Shown one piece after another: positions 50,608-58,802 of a DNA stretch of 64,000 bases (within the stretch, counting starts at the first letter, position 1; the number at the start of each line of letters is the position of its first letter). Position numbers and translations under genes: made by a program. The notes under the pieces are model-generated. The model was given only the letters and a program-made list of their open reading frames with translations, did no database searches and had not been told where the DNA came from. The stretch is from JACJWR01 sp964556255. Its GTDB lineage: Bacteria > Actinomycetota > Actinomycetes > S36-B12 > UBA10799. The DNA is taken from the NCBI GenBank assembly GCA_964556255.1, contig CAZKVQ010000002.1, positions 34,752 through 98,751 of the forward strand. Direction: 5' to 3'.

Positions 50608-51393
50608 TCAGCCTGTGTGCAGACGGTACCTGACCATGGTGACGAATTCGTCCGGATCGAGGGATGCTCCCCCAACCAGACCACCGTCGATGTCCGGTTG
50701 CGCCATCAGCGAGGCCGCGTTGGCGGCCTTCATGGAGCCGCCGTAGAGGATGCGCACGCTGTCAGCTGCTGCAGCGGAGAAGCGCTCGGCGAGCCAGCCT
50801 CGTACCGCGCCGCACACTTCCTGGGCATCCTCCGGCGAGGCCGTCAGACCGGTTCCGATCGCCCATATCGGCTCGTAGGCCAGCACGGAGTCGGTGATCT
50901 GCGCCTCTGTGAAGTCGACCAGGCACTCCTCGAGTTGGTTGAGCACGAACGCCACCTGCTCCCCGGACTCGCGGATCTCGCGGGATTCACCGAACGCGAT
51001 GATCGGGGTGAGGCCGTGGCGCAGTGCCGCGAGCGCCTTCGCGTTCACCGTCGCGTTGTCCTCGTGGTGGTACTCCCGTCGCTCACTGTGGCCGACCACG
51101 GCGTAGCTGCAGCCCAACTTGCTCAGCATCGACCCGGAAACTTCCCCGGTGTAGGCACCCGAGTCGTGCGCCGAGACGTCCTGGGATCCGTACTTGATCT
51201 TGATCTTGTCGGCATCCACCAGTACCTGGACCGAACGCAGGTCGGTGAACGGCGGGAGAACCAGGACCTCGCACGCCTCGTAATCCTCGTCGGTGAGGGC
51301 GAACGCCATCCGCTGGACGTGCGCCACCGCCTCGAGATGATTCAGGTTCATCTTCCAGTTGCCGGCCATCAATGGTTTTCGCTCGACCGCCAT
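50608..51393 (-). CDS. tpiA: Triosephosphate isomerase
   Basis: A 261-residue TIM-barrel enzyme. The catalytic lysine is in NWKMN, the catalytic His in VVGHSERR and the catalytic Glu in AYEPIWAIGTG; the phosphate-binding GGSMKAANA and GGLVGGASL are present. The usual IxCVGE strand reads IIAFGES, a mild variation. It starts three bases after the pgk stop and thus belongs to the gap-pgk-tpiA operon. Confidence 0.96.
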   Translation of the reverse strand: MAVERKPLMAGNWKMNLNHLEAVAHVQRMAFALTDEDYEACEVLVLPPFTDLRSVQVLVDADKIKIKYGSQDVSAHDSGAYTGEVSGSMLSKLGCSYAVVGHSERREYHHEDNATVNAKALAALRHGLTPIIAFGESREIRESGEQVAFVLNQLEECLVDFTEAQITDSVLAYEPIWAIGTGLTASPEDAQEVCGAVRGWLAERFSAAAADSVRILYGGSMKAANAASLMAQPDIDGGLVGGASLDPDEFVTMVRYRLHTG

Positions 51394-51396
51394 GGG

Positions 51397-52608
51397 TCAG
51401 TCCTTCCGCAGCACTGCGATACCCGGCAGGGTCTTGCCCTCGAGGAACTCGAGGCTGGCACCGCCACCGGTTGAGATATGGGTGACATCGGCCTCGTCGA
51501 GGCCGAACTGTCGATAGGCAGCGGCGGAGTCACCGCCACCGATCACGGTCATGGCGTCGAGGTCGGCCACGGCCTGACAGATCGCACGGGTTCCGGCCGC
51601 GAACGGCTCCACCTCGAAGACGCCCATCGGACCGTTCCACACGACCGTGCGGCAGTCCGACAACGCCGCCAGGTACAACTCGACCGTCGCCGGACCGATG
51701 TCCAAACCCTTCCACCCCGCCGGGATGCCGTCGTCGACCGTGACGACCTGGGTAGCGGCGTCCGCCGAAATGTCCTCGGCCACGACCACGTCCACCGGCA
51801 GGAGCAACTCGACCCCGCGATCGGCAGCCTCGGCGATGAGGCCGCGGACCGTCTCGATCTGATCGGCTTCCAGCAAGGAGTCGCCGACCTCGTGGCCGGC
51901 AGCGGCCAGGAACGTGAAGCACATGCCGCCACCGATCAGCAGCTTGTCGACGCGGGGCAGCAGGTTCGTGATCACGCCGAGCTTGTCGGAGACCTTCGAA
52001 CCGCCCAGGATCACGGCGTAGGGACGCTCGGGGTCGTTGAGCACCCGGTCGAACACCGTCGCCTCTTTGAGCACCAGGTAGCCGGCGGCGTGCGGCAGGC
52101 GTTCAGCCACGTCAGTGACGCTCGCCTGCTCTCGGTGGACCACCCCGAAACCGTCGGAGACGTACGCATCGGCCAACGCGGCATACTCGTCGGCGAGCTC
52201 GCCGCGCTCAGCGGCGTCTTTGGACGTCTCGCGCGGGTCGAACCGGACGTTCTCCAGCAGTCCCACGTCGCCGTCGGCCAGCGATGCCACCATCGCCTTG
52301 GCGGAATCGCCCGTGACATCGCTCGCCGTCGCAACCGGCTTACCAAGGAGCTCGGACAGTCGAATCGCCACTGGAGCCAGACTGAACTGCTCGCTGGGCA
52401 CCCCCTTGGGCCTACCCAGATGGGCGGCCACGATGACCCGCGCCCCGGCGTCGGAGAGGGCCTTGATTGTCGGGACGGCAGCGCGGATGCGGCCGTCATC
52501 GGTAATGACCCTGCCCTGCTCACCGTCGGCCATCGGGACGTTCAGGTCGGCGCGCAGCAACACGCGCCGACCCGAAACGTCAAGATCGGCCAGTTCGAAG
52601 ACCGTCAC
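51397..52608 (-). CDS. pgk: Phosphoglycerate kinase
   Basis: A 403-residue glycolytic kinase. RVLLRADLNVP, HLGRPKG, ENVRFDPRE, GGSKVSDKLGV, WNGPMGVFE and the GGGDSAAAYRQFG nucleotide loop are intact. GTG 52608 shares four bases with the gap stop (GTGA), which fixes the start; the longer frame lies inside gap. Confidence 0.96.
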   Translation of the reverse strand: MTVFELADLDVSGRRVLLRADLNVPMADGEQGRVITDDGRIRAAVPTIKALSDAGARVIVAAHLGRPKGVPSEQFSLAPVAIRLSELLGKPVATASDVTGDSAKAMVASLADGDVGLLENVRFDPRETSKDAAERGELADEYAALADAYVSDGFGVVHREQASVTDVAERLPHAAGYLVLKEATVFDRVLNDPERPYAVILGGSKVSDKLGVITNLLPRVDKLLIGGGMCFTFLAAAGHEVGDSLLEADQIETVRGLIAEAADRGVELLLPVDVVVAEDISADAATQVVTVDDGIPAGWKGLDIGPATVELYLAALSDCRTVVWNGPMGVFEVEPFAAGTRAICQAVADLDAMTVIGGGDSAAAYRQFGLDEADVTHISTGGGASLEFLEGKTLPGIAVLRKD

Positions 52609-53642
52609 AGGGAGGCGCCCACATACCTGGTGAGGTCCACCAGCCGGCAGGAGTAACCCCACTCGTTGTCGTACCAGCCCATCACCTTCACGAAGTCACC
52701 CATGGACTTGGTGAGCAGCCCGTCGAAGGTGCAGGAGGCCGACGAGGTGACGATGTCTGTCGACACGATCGGGTCCTCCGTGTAGACGAGGACCCCCTTC
52801 ATCGCACCGTCTGCGGCTGCCTTCACAGCGGCGTTGATCTCCTCGGCGGTGGCGCTCTTGTCCAGCAAGAGCGTCAGGTCGGTGGCCGAACCGGTCGGTA
52901 CCGGCACACGCATCGCGAATCCGTCGAGACGGCCCTTGAGGCCGGGCAGCACCTCGCCGATCGCCTTCGCTGCGCCGGTGGAGGTCGGGATGATGTTGAT
53001 GGCGGCCGCGCGACCACGGCGGAGATCCTTGTGCGGGAAGTCCAGCGTCACCTGATCGTTGGTGTAGGCATGGATGGTGGTCATCAGACCCTTGTTGATC
53101 CCGAAGGCATCGTCGATGGCCTTGGCCATCGGGGCGAGACAGTTCGTGGTGCACGAGGCATTGGAGATGATGTCATCCGTCTTGGGGTCGTAGTCGCTCT
53201 CGTTGACGCCCATCACGATGGTGACGTCCGGCTCCTTGGCGGGAGCTGAGATGAGGACCTTCTTGGCCCCTGCCTCGAGGTGCTTGCGGGCGTCGGAGGC
53301 CTTGGTGAAGTGGCCGGTGGACTCGATGACGATGTCCACACCCAGATCGCCCCAAGGCAGGACACCCGGGTCACGCTCGGCCAGCGCCCGGATCTCGGTG
53401 CCCTCGACGACGATCGAATCATCGGTGTAGGTGACCTCTCGGCCCAGACGGCCGAGGATGCTGTCGTACTTCAACAGGTGCACCAGGGTTGCGTTGTCGG
53501 TCAGGTCGTTGATCGCGACGATCTCGATGTCCTCGCCGACCAACTTGGCGCCCACCCGCTCGAGCAGTCCGGTGTCGGTGACCGCCCGGTAGTAGTTACG
53601 CCCGATTCGCCCGAATCCATTGATGCCAACTCGAATAGTCAC
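52605..53642 (-). CDS. gap: Glyceraldehyde-3-phosphate dehydrogenase
   Basis: A 345-residue NAD-dependent enzyme. GINGFGRIGRNYYRA starts the Rossmann fold, NASCTTNCLAP carries the catalytic Cys with the partner His in MTTIHAYTNDQ, and WYDNEWGYSCRLVDL closes the protein. The N-terminal region has an insertion (GLLERVGAKLVGEDIEIVA) compared with the shortest GAPDHs. ATG 53642 has AAGGAG upstream. A seven-pair hairpin lies in its leader. Confidence 0.96.
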   Translation of the reverse strand: MTIRVGINGFGRIGRNYYRAVTDTGLLERVGAKLVGEDIEIVAINDLTDNATLVHLLKYDSILGRLGREVTYTDDSIVVEGTEIRALAERDPGVLPWGDLGVDIVIESTGHFTKASDARKHLEAGAKKVLISAPAKEPDVTIVMGVNESDYDPKTDDIISNASCTTNCLAPMAKAIDDAFGINKGLMTTIHAYTNDQVTLDFPHKDLRRGRAAAINIIPTSTGAAKAIGEVLPGLKGRLDGFAMRVPVPTGSATDLTLLLDKSATAEEINAAVKAAADGAMKGVLVYTEDPIVSTDIVTSSASCTFDGLLTKSMGDFVKVMGWYDNEWGYSCRLVDLTRYVGASL

Positions 53643-53674
53643 GCTGCCAGATCTCCTTAGCCGTGAGTGCCACT

Positions 53675-53698
53675 CCGGCGCAGAGGTTTCGGCGCCGG
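53675..53698 (-). terminator. Hairpin between whiA and gap
   Basis: CCGGCGC and GCGCCGG form a perfect seven-pair stem around a ten-base loop, 67 bases past the whiA stop and 33 bases before the gap start, both genes being read on the minus strand. It is either the whiA terminator or a structure in the gap leader. There is no T-run. Confidence 0.45.
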
Positions 53699-53764
53699 TT
53701 CCGCTCCCACCCTAGCGCTATTGACGCCCACGACGCATTGCCCCGCTGGTCGCGGTACGGTCAC

Positions 53765-54745
53765 TCAGGCGTCGTACATCTCCGGGGTCAGCGCGGCCTC
53801 CGTATCGGGTAGTCCTTCATCGTGGGCCTTCTTGTCTGCCATCGCGAGTAGGCGCCTGATCCGCCCGGCGATCGCGTCCTTCGTCAGTGGCGGGTCCGCC
53901 TGGGCGCCGAGTTCCTCCAGGCTCGCCTGCTTGTGCTCCAGCCGCAGTTGCCCGGCCTCGGCAAGGTGCTCCGGCACATCGTCGCCGAGGATCTCCAAGG
54001 CTCGCTGTACCCGGGCACCGGCTGCGACCGCGGCCCGCGCAGAACGCCTGAGGTTCGCGTCGTCGAAGTTCGCCAGCCGATTGGCCGTGGCCCGCACTTC
54101 CCGCCGCATCCTGCGCTCTTCCCATTCCAACAGCGACTGGTGGGCACCCAGCCGCGTCAGCATCGCGCTGATGGTGTCGCCGTCGCGGATGACCACCCGA
54201 TCGACACCGCGCACTTCCCTCGACTTGGCGGACATCCCCATCCGACGCGCCGCACCGACAAGCGCCAACGCGGCCTCAGACCCGGGACAGGTGACTTCCA
54301 GACTTCCCGAACGACCCGGTTCGGTCAGCGATCCGTGGGCCAAGAAGGCGCCGCGCCAGGTGGCCTCGGCGTCGCAGATACCTCCGCCTACGACACTCGC
54401 AGGTAGACCTCTCACCGGACGTCCGGCCCCGTCGATCAGTCCCGTTTGCCGGGCCAGCTGGTTGCCGCCGTCGGCAACCCGAACGACGTATCTCGTTCCT
54501 TTGCGGATCCCCGCGGGCTGAACGACCGCGAGTTCGCTGTCGTGGCCGTAGATGTCCTTGATGGTCGCCCGGAGCCTGCGTGCCGCGGCCCCGGTGTCGA
54601 GCTCGGCTTCCACCACGATCTGACGCCCGACGAGGTGCAGCGCACCGCCGTACCTGAGCATGGCCACGGCCTCGGCCTTGCGGCAGCAGACCTTGGTGAC
54701 CTCCACCCTGCTCATCTCGTCCTTGACTGCTGATGTCATCGCCAT
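53765..54745 (-). CDS. whiA: Sporulation/division regulator WhiA
   Basis: A 326-residue DNA-binding protein. Residues 1-215 form a degenerate LAGLIDADG homing-endonuclease-like fold (FLAHGSLTEP, LEVTCPGSEAA) and residues 220-310 a helix-turn-helix domain (RLANFDDANLRRSARAA, PPLTKDAIAGRIRRLLAMA). WhiA controls sporulation septation in Streptomyces and is kept in non-sporulating actinobacteria and firmicutes. Its start overlaps the end of yvcK by ten bases. Confidence 0.95.
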   Translation of the reverse strand: MAMTSAVKDEMSRVEVTKVCCRKAEAVAMLRYGGALHLVGRQIVVEAELDTGAAARRLRATIKDIYGHDSELAVVQPAGIRKGTRYVVRVADGGNQLARQTGLIDGAGRPVRGLPASVVGGGICDAEATWRGAFLAHGSLTEPGRSGSLEVTCPGSEAALALVGAARRMGMSAKSREVRGVDRVVIRDGDTISAMLTRLGAHQSLLEWEERRMRREVRATANRLANFDDANLRRSARAAVAAGARVQRALEILGDDVPEHLAEAGQLRLEHKQASLEELGAQADPPLTKDAIAGRIRRLLAMADKKAHDEGLPDTEAALTPEMYDA

Positions 54746-55743
54746 GGACTGATCCTGCCACGCGCCATGATCGCCGAGAACGCTGCGGCCAGCAGATCGG
54801 GATCGTGACGGTTCAGCAATGCCCCGGTGTCGTAGTCCTGGGCGGCCACCCGCTCGAACAGGACACGGGCACCGAGCCGCTCCGCCGCCAGGTCCAAGGC
54901 ACCTCGGTCGCTGACTGCTCGCTCATCGGCCAGCACCACATCCAGCTGGACACCGGGGGTCTGTTCGGCGAAGACCTCCAGATACGTATGTGGCGCGAAC
55001 CCGCGGGTCTCCACCGTCGCCGCACCGATATTGAGCACCATGACCTTGAGCGCCTGGGAGCGGGACACCGCCTCTCGGATCCCCGGGATCTTCAGATGCG
55101 GGATCACGCTGGAGAACCACGACCCTGGCCCCAACACGATCAACTGCGACTCGTCGATCGCTGCCACTGCGGCCTCGCAGGCGGTGGGTTCGGGAGGGCT
55201 GATGGTCAGACCGACGATCCGCCCGTGGACCGCCTCGACCTCTGTCTGGCCCACGACGGTCACCGGCGGGTCCCCCGGGGTCGCACCGTCAGGAAGCACC
55301 TGCGCGACGAGCTCCAAGGGCTCCTCCGCGCTGGGAAGCACCCTGCCCCTGGCGCCCAGCAGTGCGGCGACATAGTCCAAACCGCTTACCAGGTCTCCGG
55401 TCTCCTGCCACATGGCCGCGATGAGCAGGTTCCCCAGTGCGTGCCCCGTCAGTTCACCACCGCCGGTGAACCTGTGCTGCAGGACGCTGCTCCACGTCCG
55501 ACCCCAGGAGTCATCTCCGCATAAGGCAGCAAGCGCCATCCGCAAGTCACCCGGCGGGATGATCCCGAACTCCTCCCGCAACCGACCGCTGCTGCCACCG
55601 TCATCGGACACCCCGACGATGGCGGTGATGTTGTCACTCATGCCCCGGAGGGCCCCAAGGCTCACTGAGAGTCCGTGACCTCCGCCGAGGGCGACGATGC
55701 GCTGACCACCGGCCCAGGGGCGAACCCGGGCGAGGCTGCCCAT
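54736..55743 (-). CDS. yvcK: YvcK/CofD-like gluconeogenesis factor
   Basis: A 335-residue protein of the YvcK family, which binds UDP-sugars (UDP-GlcNAc in Bacillus) and links carbon supply with cell-wall synthesis; it resembles the 2-phospholactate transferase CofD. The glycine-rich ALGGGHGLSVSLGAL, VSDDGGSSGRLR and GNLLIAAM are conserved. It begins three bases after the rapZ stop and overlaps whiA by ten bases. Confidence 0.93.
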   Translation of the reverse strand: MGSLARVRPWAGGQRIVALGGGHGLSVSLGALRGMSDNITAIVGVSDDGGSSGRLREEFGIIPPGDLRMALAALCGDDSWGRTWSSVLQHRFTGGGELTGHALGNLLIAAMWQETGDLVSGLDYVAALLGARGRVLPSAEEPLELVAQVLPDGATPGDPPVTVVGQTEVEAVHGRIVGLTISPPEPTACEAAVAAIDESQLIVLGPGSWFSSVIPHLKIPGIREAVSRSQALKVMVLNIGAATVETRGFAPHTYLEVFAEQTPGVQLDVVLADERAVSDRGALDLAAERLGARVLFERVAAQDYDTGALLNRHDPDLLAAAFSAIMARGRISPWR

Positions 55744-55746
55744 CCG

Positions 55747-56637
55747 CTACTCCCGCCCCAGGTCGCGGTGCATCACCAGTGTCTCAACGCCGTTCTTCAC
55801 CAGTCGAGCCCCCAGGTGCTCGGCCATGGCAACGCTTCGGTGTTTGCCGCCGGTGCAGCCGATCGCGATGGTCACGTAACGCTTGCCCTCCCGCAGGTAC
55901 CCATCGGCGATCAGGTCGAGCAAGGCCGAATATTGGTCGAGGAAGGACCGGGCGTCCGGGTTCCCGACCACATAGTCGGATACCTCCGCCGACAGCCCGG
56001 TTTTCTCCCGTAGTTCCGGAACCCAGAAGGGATTGGGAAGGAATCGAACATCGGCAACGAGGTCGGCATCCACCGGCACCCCGTATTTGAACCCGAACGA
56101 CATGACTGTCGCCCGCAGGCGGGTGTCGCCGGCGACCTCGAAGGCCGCGTCGATCTTCCGCCGGAGGTCGTGCACGGTCAGGGAGCTCGTATCCACCACG
56201 AGGTCTGCGGCGGCTCTGATGTCGGCGAGGGTGGCCCGCTCCCGGGCGATCCCGTCCAGTAGCCGACCAGAACCCTGCAACGGGTGCGGTCGACGGTTCG
56301 ACTCGAACCGGTGAACCAACACCTCGTCGCTGGCCTCCAGGAAGAGGATGCGTAGGTTGGTCAGATCGGCGCGCAGGTGGTCGACCACCCCGGCCAACTC
56401 CCCGAAGAACCGGCCCGACCGGACGTCGACCACGACCGCCAGCCGGTCGATCTCGCCGCGGGCGGCAATGGCGGCCAGCGTCTCGAGGACCAAGGACGGC
56501 GGCAGGCTGTCGACCNNNNNNNNNNCTACGAACCACCCGCGGTCTTCCAGGGCCCTGGCCGCAGTGGAACGGCCGGCGCCGGACATTCCCGATACCAACA
56601 ACAGCTCGGGCAACTCACCCGCCTCTGCCTCGGTCAC
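55747..56637 (-). CDS. rapZ: RapZ family P-loop protein, with an assembly gap
   Basis: A RapZ (YvcJ) nucleotide-binding protein of about 290 residues. The P-loop is GMSGAGRST, with Arg in place of Lys as in actinobacterial RapZ; the C-terminal domain has SFGFKYGVP, DVRFLPNPFW, IAIGCTGGKHRSV and HRD. In E. coli RapZ guides decay of the sRNA GlmZ; the actinobacterial role is not settled. The ten N at 56516-56525 fall after GWFV, just before VDSLPPSL. In relatives these segments are adjacent or nearly so, so little or no sequence is truly missing. Overlaps uvrC by four bases. Confidence 0.92.
   Translation of the reverse strand: MTEAEAGELPELLLVSGMSGAGRSTAARALEDRGWFVXXXXVDSLPPSLVLETLAAIAARGEIDRLAVVVDVRSGRFFGELAGVVDHLRADLTNLRILFLEASDEVLVHRFESNRRPHPLQGSGRLLDGIARERATLADIRAAADLVVDTSSLTVHDLRRKIDAAFEVAGDTRLRATVMSFGFKYGVPVDADLVADVRFLPNPFWVPELREKTGLSAEVSDYVVGNPDARSFLDQYSALLDLIADGYLREGKRYVTIAIGCTGGKHRSVAMAEHLGARLVKNGVETLVMHRDLGRE
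56516..56525. other. Assembly gap (10 N) inside rapZ
   Basis: Ten N between the codons for GWFV and VDSLPP. The family alignment calls for zero or one codon here, so the run is a placeholder that happens to keep the reading frame. Confidence 0.9.
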
Positions 56638-58574
56638 GTGGCACCCTCCTCGAGCACTTCACCGGTCGTCACGTTGACGGCCTGCCCGGGTCGCTGATCT
56701 GCAAGTGCCGCAACTACCGCCTGCGCAGTCGTCTCACCGATTCCCGGCACCGAGGCTACTTCCTCAACGCTGGCAGCGCGAAGTTTGCGGAGGGAGCCGA
56801 AGGTCCGGAGAAGCGCCTTGCGTCGAACTTCGCCCAGTCCCGGGACGTCGTCGAGCGCGCTGGCCGTCATTCGGGTACTGCGTCGTTGCCGGTGGTGGCT
56901 GATCGCGAACCGATGCGCCTCATCGCGCACACGCTGCAGCAGGTAGAGCCCTTGGCTGGTCCTGTCCAGGATCACCGGGTCCTCCACCCCGGGCAGCCAC
57001 ACCTCCTCCAGTCGCTTGGCCAGCCCGCAGACGGCGATGTCATCGATACCGAGTTCGTCCAGGGCACGCTGCGCGGCGGCCACCTGCGGTCGTCCACCGT
57101 CCACGACCAGCAGGTTCGGCGGATAGGCGAACTTGCGGCCGGATCCTTCACCCGACTCGATGCCCGGATCGGTGTCCTCGTGACGCTCCTGCAGGTAGCG
57201 GGCGAACCTCCGGCTCACCACCTCGTGGATACCGGCGGTGTCATCCGTCGTGTTGCGGATGTTGAAGCGCCGGTAGTCGGCCTTCTTGGCGATGCCATCC
57301 TCGAACACCACCATGGATGCCACCACATCGGTGCCCTGCAGGTTCGACACATCGATGCACTCGATGCGCAGGGGCGCCTCCGCGAGTCCGAGCGCCTGTT
57401 GAATCTCGGCCATGGCCTGGCTGCGTACGGTCAGGTCACCCGCTCGCCGCGTCTTGTGAAGCGACAGGGCCTGCGAGGCGTTGCCCGCAAGTTCTGCCAT
57501 CAGGCCGCGCTTGTCACCGCGCTGCGGCACCTTGATGCTGACCGGCCCGCCACGTCGCTCCTCCAACCACCGCGTGAGCCATGCCCGGTCAGCGGGCGCG
57601 GTCGAGACGAGGATCTCCCGCGGCACGTCCTCACCGGACTCGCCGCCGTAGAACTGCTCCAGAAGGTGGTCGATGAGCTGGGCGTCCGAGACGTCCTCCA
57701 CCCGCTCGACAACGAACCCCCGTCGACCGCGGATGCGACCCGCGCGCACGTGGAAGACCCCAACAGCGGCCTCCAGCTCGTCGCTGGCGAGGGCAAACAC
57801 GTCGGCGTTGGTGCCGTCCCCCAGCACGACGGCGTTGCGTTCGGTCGCGCGAGCCAGGGCCCCGAGATCGTCACGAAGCCGGGCGGCCTTCTCGTAGTCC
57901 TGCGCCGCCGCCGCGGCCGTCATCTCAGCTGTGAGACGCGACGTGATCCCGGCTGTTCGGCCGTCCATGAAGGCAACGAAATCGTCGACGATCCCACGGT
58001 GCTCTTCGGCAGAGACCCGACCGACACAGGGTGCGCTGCACTTGTCGATGTAGCCCAGCAGACAAGGTCGCCCCACCTGGCCGGCCCGCCGAAACACCCC
58101 GCTGGAGCAGGTGCGGACCGGGAAGACCCGCAGCAGTAGGTCGACGGTCTCCCGAATGGCCCATGCGTGCGCGTACGGCCCGAAGTAGCGGGTCCCCTTC
58201 CGCTTAGCCCCGCGCAGCACCGTCACCCGAGGGAACTCCTCACCCACCGTCACCGCCAGGTACGGATAGGACTTGTCGTCGCGGTAGCGGACGTTGAATC
58301 GAGGGTCGTACTCCTTGATCCAGGCGTATTCGAGTTGTAGGGCTTCAACCTCGGTGCCGACCGTTGTCCAATCCACGCTCGAGGCGCTGGTAACCATGGC
58401 CGCCGTCCTCGGGTGCAGCGTGGCCAGACTCGCGAAGTAGCTGGCCAGCCGACTTCGGAGGCTCTTCGCCTTTCCCACGTAGATGACGCGGCCGTGGTCA
58501 TCGAGGAAGCGGTAGACACCCGGAGCGTCCGGTATCGAGCCCGCCGCCGGCCGGTAGCTACGCGGATCGGCCAT
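56634..58574 (-). CDS. uvrC: Excinuclease ABC subunit C
   Basis: A 646-residue nucleotide excision repair nuclease making both incisions in the UvrB-DNA complex. Order of domains: GIY-YIG nuclease (GVYRFLDDHGRVIYVGKAKS, residues 18-37), a Cys-rich region (CSAPCVGR), UVR domain (QDYEKAARLRDDLGAL), RNase H-like 3' nuclease (DVSNLQGTDVVASMVVF, VVDGGRPQV) and paired helix-hairpin-helix at the C-terminus. ATG 58574 is chosen because TAGTCT ends exactly 6 bases before it; GTG 58580 is the alternative. First gene of the long run to rbpA. Confidence 0.95.
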   Translation of the reverse strand: MADPRSYRPAAGSIPDAPGVYRFLDDHGRVIYVGKAKSLRSRLASYFASLATLHPRTAAMVTSASSVDWTTVGTEVEALQLEYAWIKEYDPRFNVRYRDDKSYPYLAVTVGEEFPRVTVLRGAKRKGTRYFGPYAHAWAIRETVDLLLRVFPVRTCSSGVFRRAGQVGRPCLLGYIDKCSAPCVGRVSAEEHRGIVDDFVAFMDGRTAGITSRLTAEMTAAAAAQDYEKAARLRDDLGALARATERNAVVLGDGTNADVFALASDELEAAVGVFHVRAGRIRGRRGFVVERVEDVSDAQLIDHLLEQFYGGESGEDVPREILVSTAPADRAWLTRWLEERRGGPVSIKVPQRGDKRGLMAELAGNASQALSLHKTRRAGDLTVRSQAMAEIQQALGLAEAPLRIECIDVSNLQGTDVVASMVVFEDGIAKKADYRRFNIRNTTDDTAGIHEVVSRRFARYLQERHEDTDPGIESGEGSGRKFAYPPNLLVVDGGRPQVAAAQRALDELGIDDIAVCGLAKRLEEVWLPGVEDPVILDRTSQGLYLLQRVRDEAHRFAISHHRQRRSTRMTASALDDVPGLGEVRRKALLRTFGSLRKLRAASVEEVASVPGIGETTAQAVVAALADQRPGQAVNVTTGEVLEEGAT

Positions 58575-58580
58575 AGTCAC

Positions 58581-58586
58581 AGACTA
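58581..58586 (-). promoter_or_regulatory. -10 box (TAGTCT) for leaderless uvrC
   Basis: On the minus strand TAGTCT ends 6 bases before ATG 58574, which selects this ATG over the GTG two codons upstream. Confidence 0.5.
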
Positions 58587-58630
58587 TCCCGCCCAGAGTC
58601 GCGCCCCTCCCAACCGCGTTGACCCACGAC

Positions 58631-58664
58631 TCACGCAGCGTAAGCCTTAGACAGCGTTGCGTGA
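58631..58664. promoter_or_regulatory. Inverted repeat in the uvrC / SGNH hydrolase intergenic region
   Basis: TCACGCAGCG (58631-58640) and CGTTGCGTGA (58655-58664) form a ten-pair stem with one G-T pair and a 14-base loop. It lies between two divergent genes, so it is not a terminator of either; an operator or a leader structure of the hydrolase mRNA is possible. Nearby CGTGACTCC occurs twice (from 58660 and near 58724). Confidence 0.4.
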
Positions 58665-58802
58665 CTCCTATCGCCTCCAGAGTCAAGATTCAATGACAGA
58701 CGCTGTGGTGTCGCGCACATTCGTGACTCCGGGCGTGACATCCAAGTCGACGGGCCCCACCTTGGATGGAGCGAAGTTCCCCGATGATTGGTTTCCCCAC
58801 CC

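Noticed and set aside
58590..58802. c-di-AMP (ydaO-type) riboswitch upstream of the secreted hydrolase
   Set aside because: Such riboswitches often precede wall hydrolase genes in actinobacteria, but I cannot find their conserved core here. Only a simple hairpin is visible.
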